The notes: generated from the letters alone by a model not told the origin. A stretch of 49,806 nucleotides of DNA from Azohydromonas australica DSM 1124 (GCF_000430725.1 NZ_AUMO01000065.1:12292-62097); one strand, 5' to 3'; numbered from the stretch's first letter, positions 25,888-34,658 are shown. Numbers and translations are program-made.

Positions 25888-26829
25888 ATGTTCAGAAGCT
25901 CTTTCATGCGGCGCAGTCATGTGCTGAGCCTGTTGCCGCTGCTCGCGCTGGCGGCCTGCCAGAGCGTCCCGCCCACCGTCGTCACCAACGTGCCGCCGCC
26001 GATCGCCTCCGGGCCGCCGGGGTCCACGCCCGCCAAGCCGCCGGTGCCGCGCGACCCGCCGCGCATCGGCCTGGCGCTGGGCGGCGGCGCGGCGCGGGGC
26101 TTCGCGCACATCGGCGTGATCCAGGTGCTGGAGGAGGCGGGCATCCGGCCCAGCCTCGTGGTCGGCACCTCGGCGGGCAGCCTGGTGGCGGCGCTGTACG
26201 CCAGCGGGCTCAACGGCCGGCAGCTGGGCGAGCTGGCGCTGGCAATGGACGAGTCGGCCATCACCGACTGGGCCTACCCGGGGCGCGGCCTGCTGCGGGG
26301 CGAAGCCCTGGCGCGCTACGTGCGGGAGCACACCGGCGCCAAGACCATCGAGCAGATGAAGCTGCCGCTGGGCATCGTGGCCACGGACCTCGATAGCGGC
26401 GCGCCGATCCTGTTCCAGCGCGGCGACACGGCCACGGCGGTGCGCGCCTCCAGCGCGGTGCCGGCGGTGTTCCAGCCGGTGCGCATCGGCAACCGCGAGT
26501 ACGTCGACGGCGGCTTGGTGTCGCCGGTGCCGGTGCGCTTCGCGCGCCAGATGGGCGCTGAGCTGGTGGTGGCGGTGGACATCACCAGCCCGCCCGACGG
26601 CCAGCCCACGGGCGACGCCATGCGCATGCTGCTGCAGACCTTCTCCATCATGGGCCGCAGCATCAACACCTTCGAGCTCAAGGAGGCGGACCTGGTGCTG
26701 CGCCCGCGGCTCGACGGCGTGGGCAGCGCGGACTTCACCGCGCGCAAGCGCGCCATCCAGGCCGGGCGCGAGGTGGCGCAATCGCTGCTGCCGCAGCTAC
26801 GCCAGCGCATCGCGATGCAGAGCCAGTAA
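25888..26829 (+). CDS. Patatin-like phospholipase, lipoprotein
   Basis: This 313-residue protein has the patatin catalytic dyad: Ser95 in GTSAG and Asp207 in VDGGL, plus the oxyanion loop GGGAARGFAH (65-74). It is therefore a lipid acyl hydrolase of the RssA/YchK group. The N-terminus is a lipoprotein signal (LLPLLALAAC, Cys24), followed by a Pro-rich linker of about 35 residues, so it is probably attached to the outer membrane facing the periplasm. ATG at 25888 was chosen; the ATG at 25906 would also leave the signal intact. It is transcribed away from cysI and ends at a terminator hairpin. Confidence 0.9.
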   Translation: MFRSSFMRRSHVLSLLPLLALAACQSVPPTVVTNVPPPIASGPPGSTPAKPPVPRDPPRIGLALGGGAARGFAHIGVIQVLEEAGIRPSLVVGTSAGSLVAALYASGLNGRQLGELALAMDESAITDWAYPGRGLLRGEALARYVREHTGAKTIEQMKLPLGIVATDLDSGAPILFQRGDTATAVRASSAVPAVFQPVRIGNREYVDGGLVSPVPVRFARQMGAELVVAVDITSPPDGQPTGDAMRMLLQTFSIMGRSINTFELKEADLVLRPRLDGVGSADFTARKRAIQAGREVAQSLLPQLRQRIAMQSQ

Positions 26830-26835
26830 GCGGCA

Positions 26836-26856
26836 AAGCCGGCGCGAGGCCGGCTT
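26836..26856 (+). terminator. Hairpin after the patatin gene
   Basis: AAGCCGGC (26836-26843) and GCCGGCTT (26849-26856) form an 8-base-pair stem with loop GCGAG seven bases after the stop codon. The T-run after it is short (TTCGTC). Confidence 0.7.
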
Positions 26857-26895
26857 CGTCTGCGGATGAGGCTGCCGCGCGGCGGCCAAAAAGAA

Positions 26896-26915
26896 AGCCC
26901 GGCGGGCGCCGGGCT
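26896..26915 (-). terminator. Intrinsic terminator of the phasin gene
   Basis: AGCCCGGC (26896-26903) and GCCGGGCT (26908-26915) form a stem with a 4-base loop, followed on the minus strand by TTCTTTTTGG. It lies 124 bases past the phasin stop. The bases 26916-27039 between hold a GGTACC repeated at 26919-26924 and 26942-26947 and no gene that I can see. Confidence 0.8.
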
Positions 26916-27039
26916 GAAGGTACCCTGAAACCACTTTCCCCAGGTACCGAGGAGACAACCTATCGCGGCGGCATCGAAACCGCCTCGTCAGCCGGGCTGG
27001 CGCCCGGCCGCGCATCAAGGTTGACCAAGCGGTCAGTGA

Positions 27040-27612
27040 TCAGGCGGCGCGCTTGGTGGCGGCCTTGGCGTTGGCGGCAACGCCTTGCGAGGCCTTGACG
27101 GCGCTGGTGGTCATGGCCTGGAAGTTGGACTCGGCCACTTCGGCAGCCTGCTTGGCGGCCTTCTGCACGCTTTCGTAGGCGTTGCTGGCGGCGGCCACGG
27201 CGGACTTCACCAGGGCGACGGCGTTCTCGGAGCCGGCCGGGGCGTTCTTCACGGCGCTGTCCACGACAGCCAGGATGTTCTTCTGCAGGTCGGCCAGCTG
27301 GGCTTCGACGACCTTGCTCACCTCGGCGTTGGTGGCGGCGGCGATGTCATACACCTGGCGGCCATAGGCCACGGCCTTCTCGGTGGCGGGCTGCAGCAGG
27401 CTGGCTTGCAGCGACAGCAGCTCTTGCGCGTCCTTGGCAGACAGGGCGGCCTTGGTGTTCTCGGCGGCGTCGTTCAGCGCGGACTTGGCGGCCTGCACGT
27501 TCAGTTCCACGACCTTTTCCACGCCTTCGAAAGCCTTGTTGGCCAGGCCGAAAGCGGTCTCGACGTTGGCCTTCTGGGCAGCGATGAATTGTTCGGCGTT
27601 CACGTTCAGCAT
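27040..27612 (-). CDS. phaP: Phasin family protein (PHB granule coat)
   Basis: This 190-residue, Ala/Lys-rich helical protein matches the Burkholderiales phasin family (MLNVNAEQFIAAQKANVETAFGLANKAFEGVEKVVELNVQAAK). Phasins coat PHB granules and control their number and size. Almost the whole chain should be amphipathic helix and coiled coil; the tail is basic (KAATKRAA). A GGAGA site lies five to six bases before the ATG. The upstream region holds a promoter flanked by two PhaR-type palindromes, so expression probably follows PHB content. The synthase phaC and thiolase phaA lie at the right end of the window. Confidence 0.93.
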   Translation of the reverse strand: MLNVNAEQFIAAQKANVETAFGLANKAFEGVEKVVELNVQAAKSALNDAAENTKAALSAKDAQELLSLQASLLQPATEKAVAYGRQVYDIAAATNAEVSKVVEAQLADLQKNILAVVDSAVKNAPAGSENAVALVKSAVAAASNAYESVQKAAKQAAEVAESNFQAMTTSAVKASQGVAANAKAATKRAA

Positions 27613-27652
27613 TTCAGTCTCCGACAGGGTTGAAGGATGGGGGAGGAGCTTT

Positions 27653-27667
27653 TGCTGCAGTGCAGCA
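27653..27667. promoter_or_regulatory. PhaR-type palindrome, proximal to phasin
   Basis: TGCTGCA-G-TGCAGCA is a perfect 7-1-7 palindrome. It lies about ten bases downstream of the phasin -10 box on the minus strand, where a bound repressor would block transcription. It closely matches the TGC/GCA-rich sites known for the PHB repressor PhaR; the identification is by similarity of pattern. Confidence 0.75.
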
Positions 27668-27675
27668 TGGGTGCA

Positions 27676-27703
27676 AGTATAGAGGCATCATTCCTGCACG
27701 CAA
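27676..27703 (-). promoter_or_regulatory. Sigma-70-like promoter of the phasin gene
   Basis: On the minus strand TTGCGT (27698-27703) and TATACT (27676-27681) are spaced 16 bases apart. The -10 lies about 64 bases before the phasin ATG. It is bracketed by the two palindromes. Confidence 0.65.
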
Positions 27704-27710
27704 GCACTTT

Positions 27711-27727
27711 TTGCTGCACTGCAGCAA
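27711..27727. promoter_or_regulatory. PhaR-type palindrome, distal to phasin
   Basis: TTGCTGCA-C-TGCAGCAA is a perfect 8-1-8 palindrome just upstream of the phasin -35 box, 58 bases from the first palindrome centre to centre plus one base. It is 80 bases before the start of the divergent hydrolase gene, so one operator might serve both. Confidence 0.75.
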
Positions 27728-27806
27728 GGTCTTTGGCGTTCTTGCCACGCCAGCCCGGTTGTCCCGGCCGGGAAGAGGCGGGGACCGTGCTGCGCACAAT
27801 GGCCGG

Positions 27807-28763
27807 ATGCAGGCTTTCTACGCAGACCAGTTCGTGCTGCCGCTGCCCGAGGGGCACCGGTTCCCGATGTCGAAATACGCGCTGCTGCGCGAGCGCGTGG
27901 CGACCGAGCCCGGCATCAGGCTGCGGCCGGCGCCCGCGGCCAGCGACGGCGAACTCGCGCTGGCGCACGAGCCGCGCTACGTCACCGCGGTGGCCGAGGG
28001 GCTGCTGAGCGCGGCCGAGCAGCGCGAGATCGGCTTCCCGTGGTCGCCGCGCATGGCCGAGCGGGCGCGGCGATCGGTGGGCGCCACCATCGCCGCTGCG
28101 CGTGCCGCGCTGGAGGAGGGCGTGGCGGCCAACCTGGCCGGCGGCACGCACCACGCCTACGCCTTCAAGGGCAGCGGCTACTGCGTCTTCAACGACGTGG
28201 CGGTGGCGGCGCGGCTGATGCAGGCCGAGGCGCATCGCCGCGCGCGGCGCCAACTGCGCGTGGCCGTGATCGACCTGGACGTGCACCAGGGCAACGGCAC
28301 TGCCGCCATCTTTCGCGGCGACGACAGCGTCTTCACCCTCTCGCTGCACGGCGCGCGCAACTTCCCGTTCCGCAAGGAAGCCAGCGACCTCGACGTCGAG
28401 CTGCCGGACGGCTGCACCGATGACGCCTACCTGGAGGCGCTGGACGGCGCGCTGGAGCGGCTGTGGGCGCACCACGCCGACGCGCCGCCCGGGCTGGCCT
28501 TCTACCTGGCCGGCGCCGATCCGCACGAGAACGACCGCCTGGGCCGCCTCAAGCTCAGCGCCCGCGGCATGGCCGAGCGCGACCGCCGCGTGCTGCAGGC
28601 CTGCCGCGAGCGCGGCGTGCCGGTGGCGCTGAGCATGGCCGGCGGCTACGGGAACGACCTGGCGCAGATGGTGGAGCTGCAGTTCCGCACGCTGCAGCTG
28701 GCGCAGCAGAGCTGGAGCGCGTGGCTGGCCCGCGCCGGTACCGCGGGCTGGGATGGCTCGTGA
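27807..28763 (+). CDS. Histone-deacetylase-like amidohydrolase
   Basis: This 318-residue zinc enzyme belongs to the arginase/deacetylase superfamily of bacterial HDAC-like proteins (AcuC and acetylpolyamine amidohydrolase relatives). GGTHHAY carries the His pair of the active site, DLDVHQGNGTA the Asp and His zinc ligands, and GADPHENDRLG the third ligand region. Substrate could be an acetyl-lysine protein or a small acylated amine; sequence does not decide. The ATG at 27807 was chosen because homology begins at MQAFYADQFVLPLPEGHRFPM. It is divergent from the phasin gene. A GCCGGGC/GCCCGGC hairpin at 28765-28782 follows directly after its stop. Confidence 0.9.
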   Translation: MQAFYADQFVLPLPEGHRFPMSKYALLRERVATEPGIRLRPAPAASDGELALAHEPRYVTAVAEGLLSAAEQREIGFPWSPRMAERARRSVGATIAAARAALEEGVAANLAGGTHHAYAFKGSGYCVFNDVAVAARLMQAEAHRRARRQLRVAVIDLDVHQGNGTAAIFRGDDSVFTLSLHGARNFPFRKEASDLDVELPDGCTDDAYLEALDGALERLWAHHADAPPGLAFYLAGADPHENDRLGRLKLSARGMAERDRRVLQACRERGVPVALSMAGGYGNDLAQMVELQFRTLQLAQQSWSAWLARAGTAGWDGS

Positions 28764-28900
28764 AGCCGGGCCGGCGCCCGGCGGCGCCAGCCGCGGGCTG
28801 CCGCGGGCTGCCGCGCCGTGCATCCCTAGAATGCCCGGCTCCAAAAAAGCCCGGCCACCCCGCGCCGCCCCCGGTGCCCCGAGTGGCCTGAAACGCTCCG

Positions 28901-30322
28901 ATGTACAAGCTCCCTGTCGCCGCGGCCCGCCGGGCCGCCTGCACCGCGCTGCTGTTCCTTCCGCTGTGGGCCGGTGCGGCCGAGATCGACGGCCGCGAGC
29001 TGTCCGCCTGGTGGGCCTTGCCCTTTGCCGGGATGCTGCTGTCCATCGCGCTGATGCCGCTGCTGCTGCCGCACCTGTGGCATCACCACTACGGCAAGGT
29101 CGCGCTGGGCTGGGCGTTGGCCTTCCTCGTGCCCTTCGCGGCGGTGTTCGGCCCGGGCGCCGCGGGCGCGGCCTTCATGCACACGCTGCTGGGCGAATAC
29201 CTGCCCTTCGTGATCCTGCTCACCGCGCTGTTCACGACCGCGGGCGGCATCTACATCCGCGGCAACCTGCACGGCAGCCCGGGCGTGAACTGCGCGCTCA
29301 TGGCCGTCGGGGCGGTGCTGGCCAGCGTCATGGGCACCACCGGCGCCTCGATGCTGATGATCCGCCCGCTCATCCGCGCCAACGACAACCGCCGCCACGT
29401 CGCGCACGTGGTGGTGTTCTTCATCTTCATCGTCAGCAACGCGGGCGGCTCGCTCACGCCGCTGGGCGATCCGCCGCTGTTCCTGGGCTTCCTGCAGGGC
29501 GTGGAATTCAACTGGACCTTCCGCCACCTGCTGCCCGAGACGCTGTTCCTGGTCGGCGCGCTGCTGGCGATCTTCTATGCGCTGGACAGCTGGTACTACC
29601 GGCGCGAGGGCGTGCTGCCGCAGGACCCCACGCCCGACACGCAGCGCCTGGGCATGCTCGGCGGCCTCAACCTGCTGCTGCTGGCGGCCGTGGTAGGGCT
29701 GGTGCTGATGAGCGGCACCTGGAAGCCGGGGCTGCGCTGGAACATTGCCGGCACCGAGGTCGAACTGCAGTCCCTGGTGCGCGACCTGGGGCTGATCGGG
29801 GTGACGCTGCTGTCCCTGGTGCTCACGCCCGCCGCGGCGCGCCTGGCGAACCAGTTCTCCTGGGCGCCGATGCAGGAGGTGGGGAAACTCTTCGCTGCCA
29901 TCTTCCTGACCATGCTGCCGGTGCTGGCCATGCTCAAGGCCGGCGAGGCCGGGCCCTTCGCCGCCGTGGTGCAGGCCGTCACCAGCGACGACGGGCAGCC
30001 GCTGCCCTGGGCGTACTTCTGGGCCAGCGGGCTGCTGAGCAGCTTCCTGGACAACGCGCCCACGTACCTCGTGTTCTTCAACCTCGCCGGCGGCGATCCG
30101 CAGCTGCTGATGAACGCGCTGGCGCCCACGCTGGCGGCCATCTCCGCCGGCTCGGTGTACATGGGTGCCAACAGCTACATCGGCAACGCGCCCAACTTCA
30201 TGGTCAAGGCCATCGCCGAGGACCGCGGCATCCGCATGCCCAGCTTCTTTGGCTACATGGCCTGGTCGAGCGTCGTGCTGCTGCCGCTGTTCGCGCTGAT
30301 GACGCTGATCTGGCTGCGCTGA
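28901..30322 (+). CDS. NhaD-like sodium:proton antiporter
   Basis: This 473-residue membrane protein has about twelve hydrophobic helices and belongs to the ion-transporter (CitMHS/NhaD) superfamily. An N-terminal hydrophobic segment ending GAA may be a cleaved signal. Diagnostic segments are MGTTGASMLMIRPLIRAN, SNAGGSLTPLGDPPLFLGFL and DNAPTYLVFFNLAGG, then SVYMGANSYIGNAPNFMVKAIAE. This matches the NhaD group that exchanges Na+ for H+; a dicarboxylate substrate is less likely but not excluded. The 137-base gap before it contains two tandem CCGCGGGCTG units (28791-28810) and a TAGAAT that could be a -10 box. Confidence 0.85.
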   Translation: MYKLPVAAARRAACTALLFLPLWAGAAEIDGRELSAWWALPFAGMLLSIALMPLLLPHLWHHHYGKVALGWALAFLVPFAAVFGPGAAGAAFMHTLLGEYLPFVILLTALFTTAGGIYIRGNLHGSPGVNCALMAVGAVLASVMGTTGASMLMIRPLIRANDNRRHVAHVVVFFIFIVSNAGGSLTPLGDPPLFLGFLQGVEFNWTFRHLLPETLFLVGALLAIFYALDSWYYRREGVLPQDPTPDTQRLGMLGGLNLLLLAAVVGLVLMSGTWKPGLRWNIAGTEVELQSLVRDLGLIGVTLLSLVLTPAAARLANQFSWAPMQEVGKLFAAIFLTMLPVLAMLKAGEAGPFAAVVQAVTSDDGQPLPWAYFWASGLLSSFLDNAPTYLVFFNLAGGDPQLLMNALAPTLAAISAGSVYMGANSYIGNAPNFMVKAIAEDRGIRMPSFFGYMAWSSVVLLPLFALMTLIWLR

Positions 30323-30371
30323 GAAGTCAGCGCCGGTTTTTCGCTACCCCACGCCATCCAGGAGACAAGCC

Positions 30372-31358
30372 ATGTCCGACAAGCCCGCCGTGCTGGTGGC
30401 CCGCAAGGTGTTCCCCGAGGTCGTGCAGCGCCTGGCGCAGCACTTCGAGGTCGAGGACAACCCGGCGGACCGGATCTACACGCCCGATGAGCTGCGCGCG
30501 CGGCTGCAGGGCAAGGCCGGCGCCTTCGTGACGCTGAGCGAGCGCATCGACGCGGCGCTGCTGGACGCCAATCCGCAGCTGCGCGCGGTGTGCAACATGG
30601 CCGTGGGCTACAACAACATCGACGTGGGCGCCTGCAGCGCACGCGGCGTGCTGGTGAGCAACACGCCCGACGTGCTCACCGAAACCACGGCCGACTTCGG
30701 CTTCGCGCTGATGATGGCCACCGCGCGGCGCATCACCGAGTCCGAGCGCTTCCTGCGCGAGGGCCGCTGGGACCGCTGGGCCTACGACATGTTCGCCGGC
30801 AGCGATTTACATGGCGCCACGCTGGGCATCCTGGGCATGGGCCGCATCGGGCAGGGCATCGCCCGGCGCGGCGCCCTGGGCTTCGGCATGCAGGTGATCT
30901 ACCACAACCGCAGCCGCCTGCCGGCCGATCAAGAGGCCCCCATCAACGCCCGCTACGTGGACAAGCAGACGCTGCTGCGCGAGGCCGACCACCTCGTGGT
31001 CGTGGTGCCGTACTCGCCGCAGACGCATCACGCCATCGGCGCCGCGGAGCTGGCGCAGATGAAGCCGACCGCCACGCTGAGCAACATCGCCCGCGGCGGG
31101 GTGGTGGACGACGCGGCGCTGGCGCAAGCACTGGCACAGGGGCACATCGCCGCGGCAGGGCTGGACGTGTTCGAGGGCGAGCCGCAGGTACACCCGCAGC
31201 TGCTGGCGTTGCGCAACGTGGTGCTCACCCCGCACATCGCCAGCGCCAGCGTCGCCACGCGCCGCGCCATGGCGGACTTGGCGGCCGACAACCTCATCGC
31301 CGCGCTCACCGGCGGCGTGTCGCCCACGCCGGTGAATCCGCAGGTGCTGGGCGGCTGA
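30372..31358 (+). CDS. D-2-hydroxyacid dehydrogenase (glyoxylate/hydroxypyruvate reductase type)
   Basis: This 328-residue NAD(P)H enzyme reduces a 2-oxo acid to the D-2-hydroxy acid. The nucleotide motif is GILGMGRIGQGIARR (about residues 156-170); the substrate Arg lies in LSNIARGGVVDD, the catalytic Glu in DVFEGEPQVHP and the catalytic His in TPHIASAS. The pattern VGYNNIDVGACSARGVLVSNTPDVLTETTADF points to the glyoxylate reductase branch. AGGAGA lies seven bases before the ATG. It is transcribed after the antiporter gene, 49 bases on, but shares no clear function with it. Confidence 0.92.
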   Translation: MSDKPAVLVARKVFPEVVQRLAQHFEVEDNPADRIYTPDELRARLQGKAGAFVTLSERIDAALLDANPQLRAVCNMAVGYNNIDVGACSARGVLVSNTPDVLTETTADFGFALMMATARRITESERFLREGRWDRWAYDMFAGSDLHGATLGILGMGRIGQGIARRGALGFGMQVIYHNRSRLPADQEAPINARYVDKQTLLREADHLVVVVPYSPQTHHAIGAAELAQMKPTATLSNIARGGVVDDAALAQALAQGHIAAAGLDVFEGEPQVHPQLLALRNVVLTPHIASASVATRRAMADLAADNLIAALTGGVSPTPVNPQVLGG

Positions 31359-31461
31359 GCCGGCCCGGCCCGGCGTGCCGGCGCCGGGCATGCGTATTCG
31401 CCACAACGGCGCGGCGGGTGCCGCTTCCTAGACTGAAGCGCTTTCAATACGAGGTCTGGGC

Positions 31462-32433
31462 ATGAGGCTGGGGTTTCAGCCGTCGCGGCGCCGGCTCCTG
31501 TGGGGCGGCCTGGCCGTCGCGCTGGCGCCATCGCTGTCGCGCGCGCAGGGCGCTGCCGCTGCACGGCCGGTTCGCCTGGTGGTCACGTCTACCGGCAGCG
31601 GCGAGGTGCTTGGGCGCGCGCTGGCGGCGCAACTGAGCCAGCAGCTGGGCGTGCCGGTGGTGGTGGAATTGCGCGCCGGTCTGGTTGGCGTGGAGTCGGT
31701 GGCGCGTGCCGCGCCCGACGGCCACACGCTGCTGCTGGCGCACACCGGCACGCTGGCGCTGCAGGCGGCTTCCAGCCCGCGCGCGGCGTCCGCGCGCGGC
31801 AGCGATTTCGTCGCGCTGGGGCCCGTGGCCAGCCAGCCGCTGGCGCTGCTGGTGGCGGCGTCCAACCCCATCCACAACGTGCCGGAACTGCTGCTGCACG
31901 CGCGCTTCGGGTCGGCACGCCTGGCCTATGGCTCCACCGGCGTGGGCAGCGCGGGCCACTTGGCGGGCGAGCTGCTGCAGGAGCTTGCCGGCGTGAAGCT
32001 GCAGCACGTGCCCTACAAGGGCTTGGCGCCGGCGCTCACGGAGCTGCTGTCGGGCCAGGTGGACCTGATGTTCAGCACGCTGCCGCCGCTGCAGTCCCAG
32101 CTCGACGGCGGCAAGCTGCGGGCGCTGGCCGTGACGGGCGCGCGCCGCAACCCGGCGCTGCCCGGCTGTCCCACGCTGGCGGAGGCCGGCCTCAAGGGCT
32201 ACGACTGCGCCCCGGTCTACGGGCTGCTGGCGCAGCGAGGCACACCCGCCGACGTGGCCTCGCCGCTGAGCGCGGCGCTGGGCAAGGCGCTGGAGAGCGC
32301 TCCGCTGCGCGAGGCGCTGCGCCAGGAGGGCGCCGAGGCCCTGGCCGCCGGCACGGACTTCCATGCCCAATTGCAGGCCGAGCTCGACAAGTGGAGCCGG
32401 CTGCTGGCCAAGGCCGGGGTGCGGCCGGAGTGA
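31462..32433 (+). CDS. Tripartite tricarboxylate transporter substrate-binding protein (Bug family)
   Basis: This 323-residue periplasmic protein is a Bug-type extracytoplasmic solute receptor, a family strongly expanded in Burkholderiales. The N-terminus SRRRLLWGGLAVALAPSLSRA is a Tat-like signal cleaved after SRA. Typical segments are VVELRAGLVGVESVARAAPDGHTLLLAHTGTLA, YGSTGVGSAGHLAGELLQELAGVKLQHVPYKG and GQVDLMFSTLPPL. The membrane partners TctA/TctB are not nearby, as is common for orphan Bug receptors. The ligand is not known. The 103-base gap before it holds a GC-rich hairpin near 31368-31390. Confidence 0.9.
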   Translation: MRLGFQPSRRRLLWGGLAVALAPSLSRAQGAAAARPVRLVVTSTGSGEVLGRALAAQLSQQLGVPVVVELRAGLVGVESVARAAPDGHTLLLAHTGTLALQAASSPRAASARGSDFVALGPVASQPLALLVAASNPIHNVPELLLHARFGSARLAYGSTGVGSAGHLAGELLQELAGVKLQHVPYKGLAPALTELLSGQVDLMFSTLPPLQSQLDGGKLRALAVTGARRNPALPGCPTLAEAGLKGYDCAPVYGLLAQRGTPADVASPLSAALGKALESAPLREALRQEGAEALAAGTDFHAQLQAELDKWSRLLAKAGVRPE

Positions 32434-32440
32434 CATGAAA

Positions 32441-32473
32441 AACCCGCTGCCGCGAAGCTCGCGGCAGCGGGTT
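32441..32473. terminator. Strong hairpin between the Bug gene and prlC
   Basis: A perfect 15-base-pair stem (AACCCGCTGCCGCGA, 32441-32455; TCGCGGCAGCGGGTT, 32459-32473) with a 3-base loop. The left flank is GAAA, giving a short T-run for the minus strand. It separates convergent genes. Confidence 0.85.
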
Positions 32474-32530
32474 CTCTGAATGGGCCGTGGCGGGCAGGGC
32501 GCCCGCCCGTGCGTCCCGCGTGGGGCTGGC

Positions 32531-34558
32531 TCAGCCCGCCATGCCCTGGTGCCTCAGCAGCGCGTCGATGCTCGGCTCGCGCCCGCGGAAGGCCTTGAAG
32601 CTCTCCATCGCGGTGCGGCTGCCGCCGGCTTCCAGGATCTCGCGGCGCAGGCGCCGGCCGGTCTCGGTGTCGAACACGCCGGCTTCCTCGAAGGCGCTCC
32701 AGGCGTCGGCGCTCAGCACCTCGGCCCACTTGTAGCTGTAGTAACCCGCCGAGTAGCCGCCGGCAAAGATGTGCGAGAAGGCGTGCTGGAAGCGGTTGAA
32801 AGACGGCGGGATCAGCACCGCCACCTCCTGACGCACTTCGTCCAGGATCTGCTGGATGCGCTGCGGCGCGCCGGCCTCGGCGTGGATGCGCATGTCGAAC
32901 AGCGCGAACTCCACCTGCCGCAGCGTCGCCAGGCCGCTCTGGAAGTTCTTGGCCGCCAGCATCTTGTCGTAGAGCGCGCGCGGCAGCGGCTCGCCCGTTT
33001 CCACGTGGGCGGTCAGGCGCTGCAGCACTTCCCACTCCCAGGCGAAGTTCTCCATGAACTGGCTGGGCAGCTCCACGGCGTCCCATTCCACGCCGGAGAT
33101 GCCCGAGACGCCCAGGTCCGCCACCTGCGTCAGCATGTGGTGCAGGCCGTGGCCGCACTCGTGGAAGAGGGTGATGACGTCGTCGTGCGTCAGCAGCGCC
33201 GGCTTGTCGCCCACCGGCGGCGCGAAGTTGCACACCAGGTGCGCCACCGGCGTCTGCAGCGGCCCTTCAGGACGCTGCCAGCGGCCGCGCACGTCGTCCA
33301 TCCACGCGCCCGGACGCTTGCCGGAGCGGGCGTAGAGATCCATGTAGAACTGGGCGATGAGCTGGCCGCCGCGCTCGACGCGGAAGAAGCGCACGTCCGG
33401 GTTCCAGGTCGGCGCCTGGTCGGGGCGGATCGCCACCTCGAACAGCGTCTCGATGATGCGGAACAGTCCCTCCAGCACCTTGGGCTCGGTGAAGTACTGC
33501 TTCACCTCCTGGTCGCTGAAGGCGTAGCGCGCCTCCTTGAGCTTCTCGCTGGCGAAGGCCACGTCCCAGGCCTGCAGGTCGGGCAGCGACAGCTCCTGCG
33601 CGGCGAACTCGCGCAGCTCCTGCAGGTCCTTCTCGGCGTAGGGGCGGGCGCGGCGGGCGAGGTGGCGCAGGAAGTCCATCACCTGCTGCGGGCTGTCGGC
33701 CATCTTGGGCACCAGCGACAGCTCGGCGTAGCTGCCGTAGCCCAGCAGCTCGGCCTCCTCCTGGCGCAGCTGCAGGATCTCCGCCATCAGCGCGCTGTTG
33801 TCGCGCTCGGCCGGGCCCTGCTCGCTGGCGCGGGTGGCGTAGGCGGTGTAGAGCTGGCGGCGCAGGTCACGGTTGGTGCCGTACTGCATCACCGGGAAGT
33901 AGCTCGGGAAATGCAGCGTGATCTTGTGGCCGTCCTTGCCCTCGGCCTGCGCGGCGGCGCGGGCGGCGGCCTTGACATCGTCCGGCACGCCGTCGAGCTG
34001 CTCCTCGGCGGCGTAGAGCGCGAACTTGTCGGTGGCGTCGAGCACGTGCTCGCTGTACTTCTGCGACAGCTCGGCCAGGCGCTCCTGGATCCTGGCGAAG
34101 CGCTCCTTGGCCTCGCCCTGCAGCTCCGCGCCGGAGAGCACGAAGTCGCGCATGGCGTTGGCCAGAGCCTTGCGCCGCGGCGCGCCCAGCTGCTGCGCGG
34201 CCGGGCTCTGCGCGATGGCCTTGTACTTGGCGTAGAGCCGCTCGTCGGCGCCCAGCCGCGTGTAGAACTCCGTGACCTTGGGCAGGTTCTCGTTGTAGGC
34301 CGCGCGCAGCTCGGGCGTGTCGGCCACGTGGTTGAGATGGCCCACCGCGCCCCAGGAGCGGCCCATGCGCTCGGTGGCCACGTCCAGCACCGCCGACATG
34401 GCGTCGTAGTCGGCCGGCACGTCCGGCCCCACGGAGCGCTCCAAGGCCGCATCGGCCTGGGCCAGCAGCGCATCCACCGCCGGGCTCACATGCTCGGGAC
34501 GGATGCGGTCGAAGGCTGGAAGCTCGGAAGAGGGGGTATCGAGGAGCGGATTGGACAT
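32531..34558 (-). CDS. prlC: Oligopeptidase A (M3 family metallopeptidase)
   Basis: This 675-residue cytoplasmic zinc peptidase degrades short peptides, including cleaved signal peptides in E. coli. The zinc site HECGH is at residues 466-470, with Glu467 catalytic. The N-terminal helical part (FDRIRPEHVSPAVDALLAQADAALE) and the C-terminal GYSAGYYSYKWAEVLSADAWSAFEE are family features. The ATG at 34556-34558 was chosen because homology starts at MSNPLLDT; the frame is open further upstream. It lies 100 bases after folD on the same strand. Confidence 0.96.
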   Translation of the reverse strand: MSNPLLDTPSSELPAFDRIRPEHVSPAVDALLAQADAALERSVGPDVPADYDAMSAVLDVATERMGRSWGAVGHLNHVADTPELRAAYNENLPKVTEFYTRLGADERLYAKYKAIAQSPAAQQLGAPRRKALANAMRDFVLSGAELQGEAKERFARIQERLAELSQKYSEHVLDATDKFALYAAEEQLDGVPDDVKAAARAAAQAEGKDGHKITLHFPSYFPVMQYGTNRDLRRQLYTAYATRASEQGPAERDNSALMAEILQLRQEEAELLGYGSYAELSLVPKMADSPQQVMDFLRHLARRARPYAEKDLQELREFAAQELSLPDLQAWDVAFASEKLKEARYAFSDQEVKQYFTEPKVLEGLFRIIETLFEVAIRPDQAPTWNPDVRFFRVERGGQLIAQFYMDLYARSGKRPGAWMDDVRGRWQRPEGPLQTPVAHLVCNFAPPVGDKPALLTHDDVITLFHECGHGLHHMLTQVADLGVSGISGVEWDAVELPSQFMENFAWEWEVLQRLTAHVETGEPLPRALYDKMLAAKNFQSGLATLRQVEFALFDMRIHAEAGAPQRIQQILDEVRQEVAVLIPPSFNRFQHAFSHIFAGGYSAGYYSYKWAEVLSADAWSAFEEAGVFDTETGRRLRREILEAGGSRTAMESFKAFRGREPSIDALLRHQGMAG

Positions 34559-34658
34559 GGACAGGACAGGCGGGGGTTGAGGCCGCACAGGTGGTGGCAA
34601 TGAGGGCCAACACAAGGCGCCGCGGCGCTGCGCGCGCCGGTCCTGCTTCAATGACAGA

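Noticed and set aside
28741..28810. CCGCGGGCTG repeated at 28741, 28791 and 28801 as a possible CRISPR or tandem repeat array
   Set aside because: The units are only ten bases, the spacing is irregular and one copy is coding. This is GC-rich slippage, not an array.
32480..34603. Plus-strand open frame of about 700 codons opposite prlC
   Set aside because: Shadow of the M3 peptidase gene; no recognisable domain, and the HECGH zinc site lies on the minus strand.
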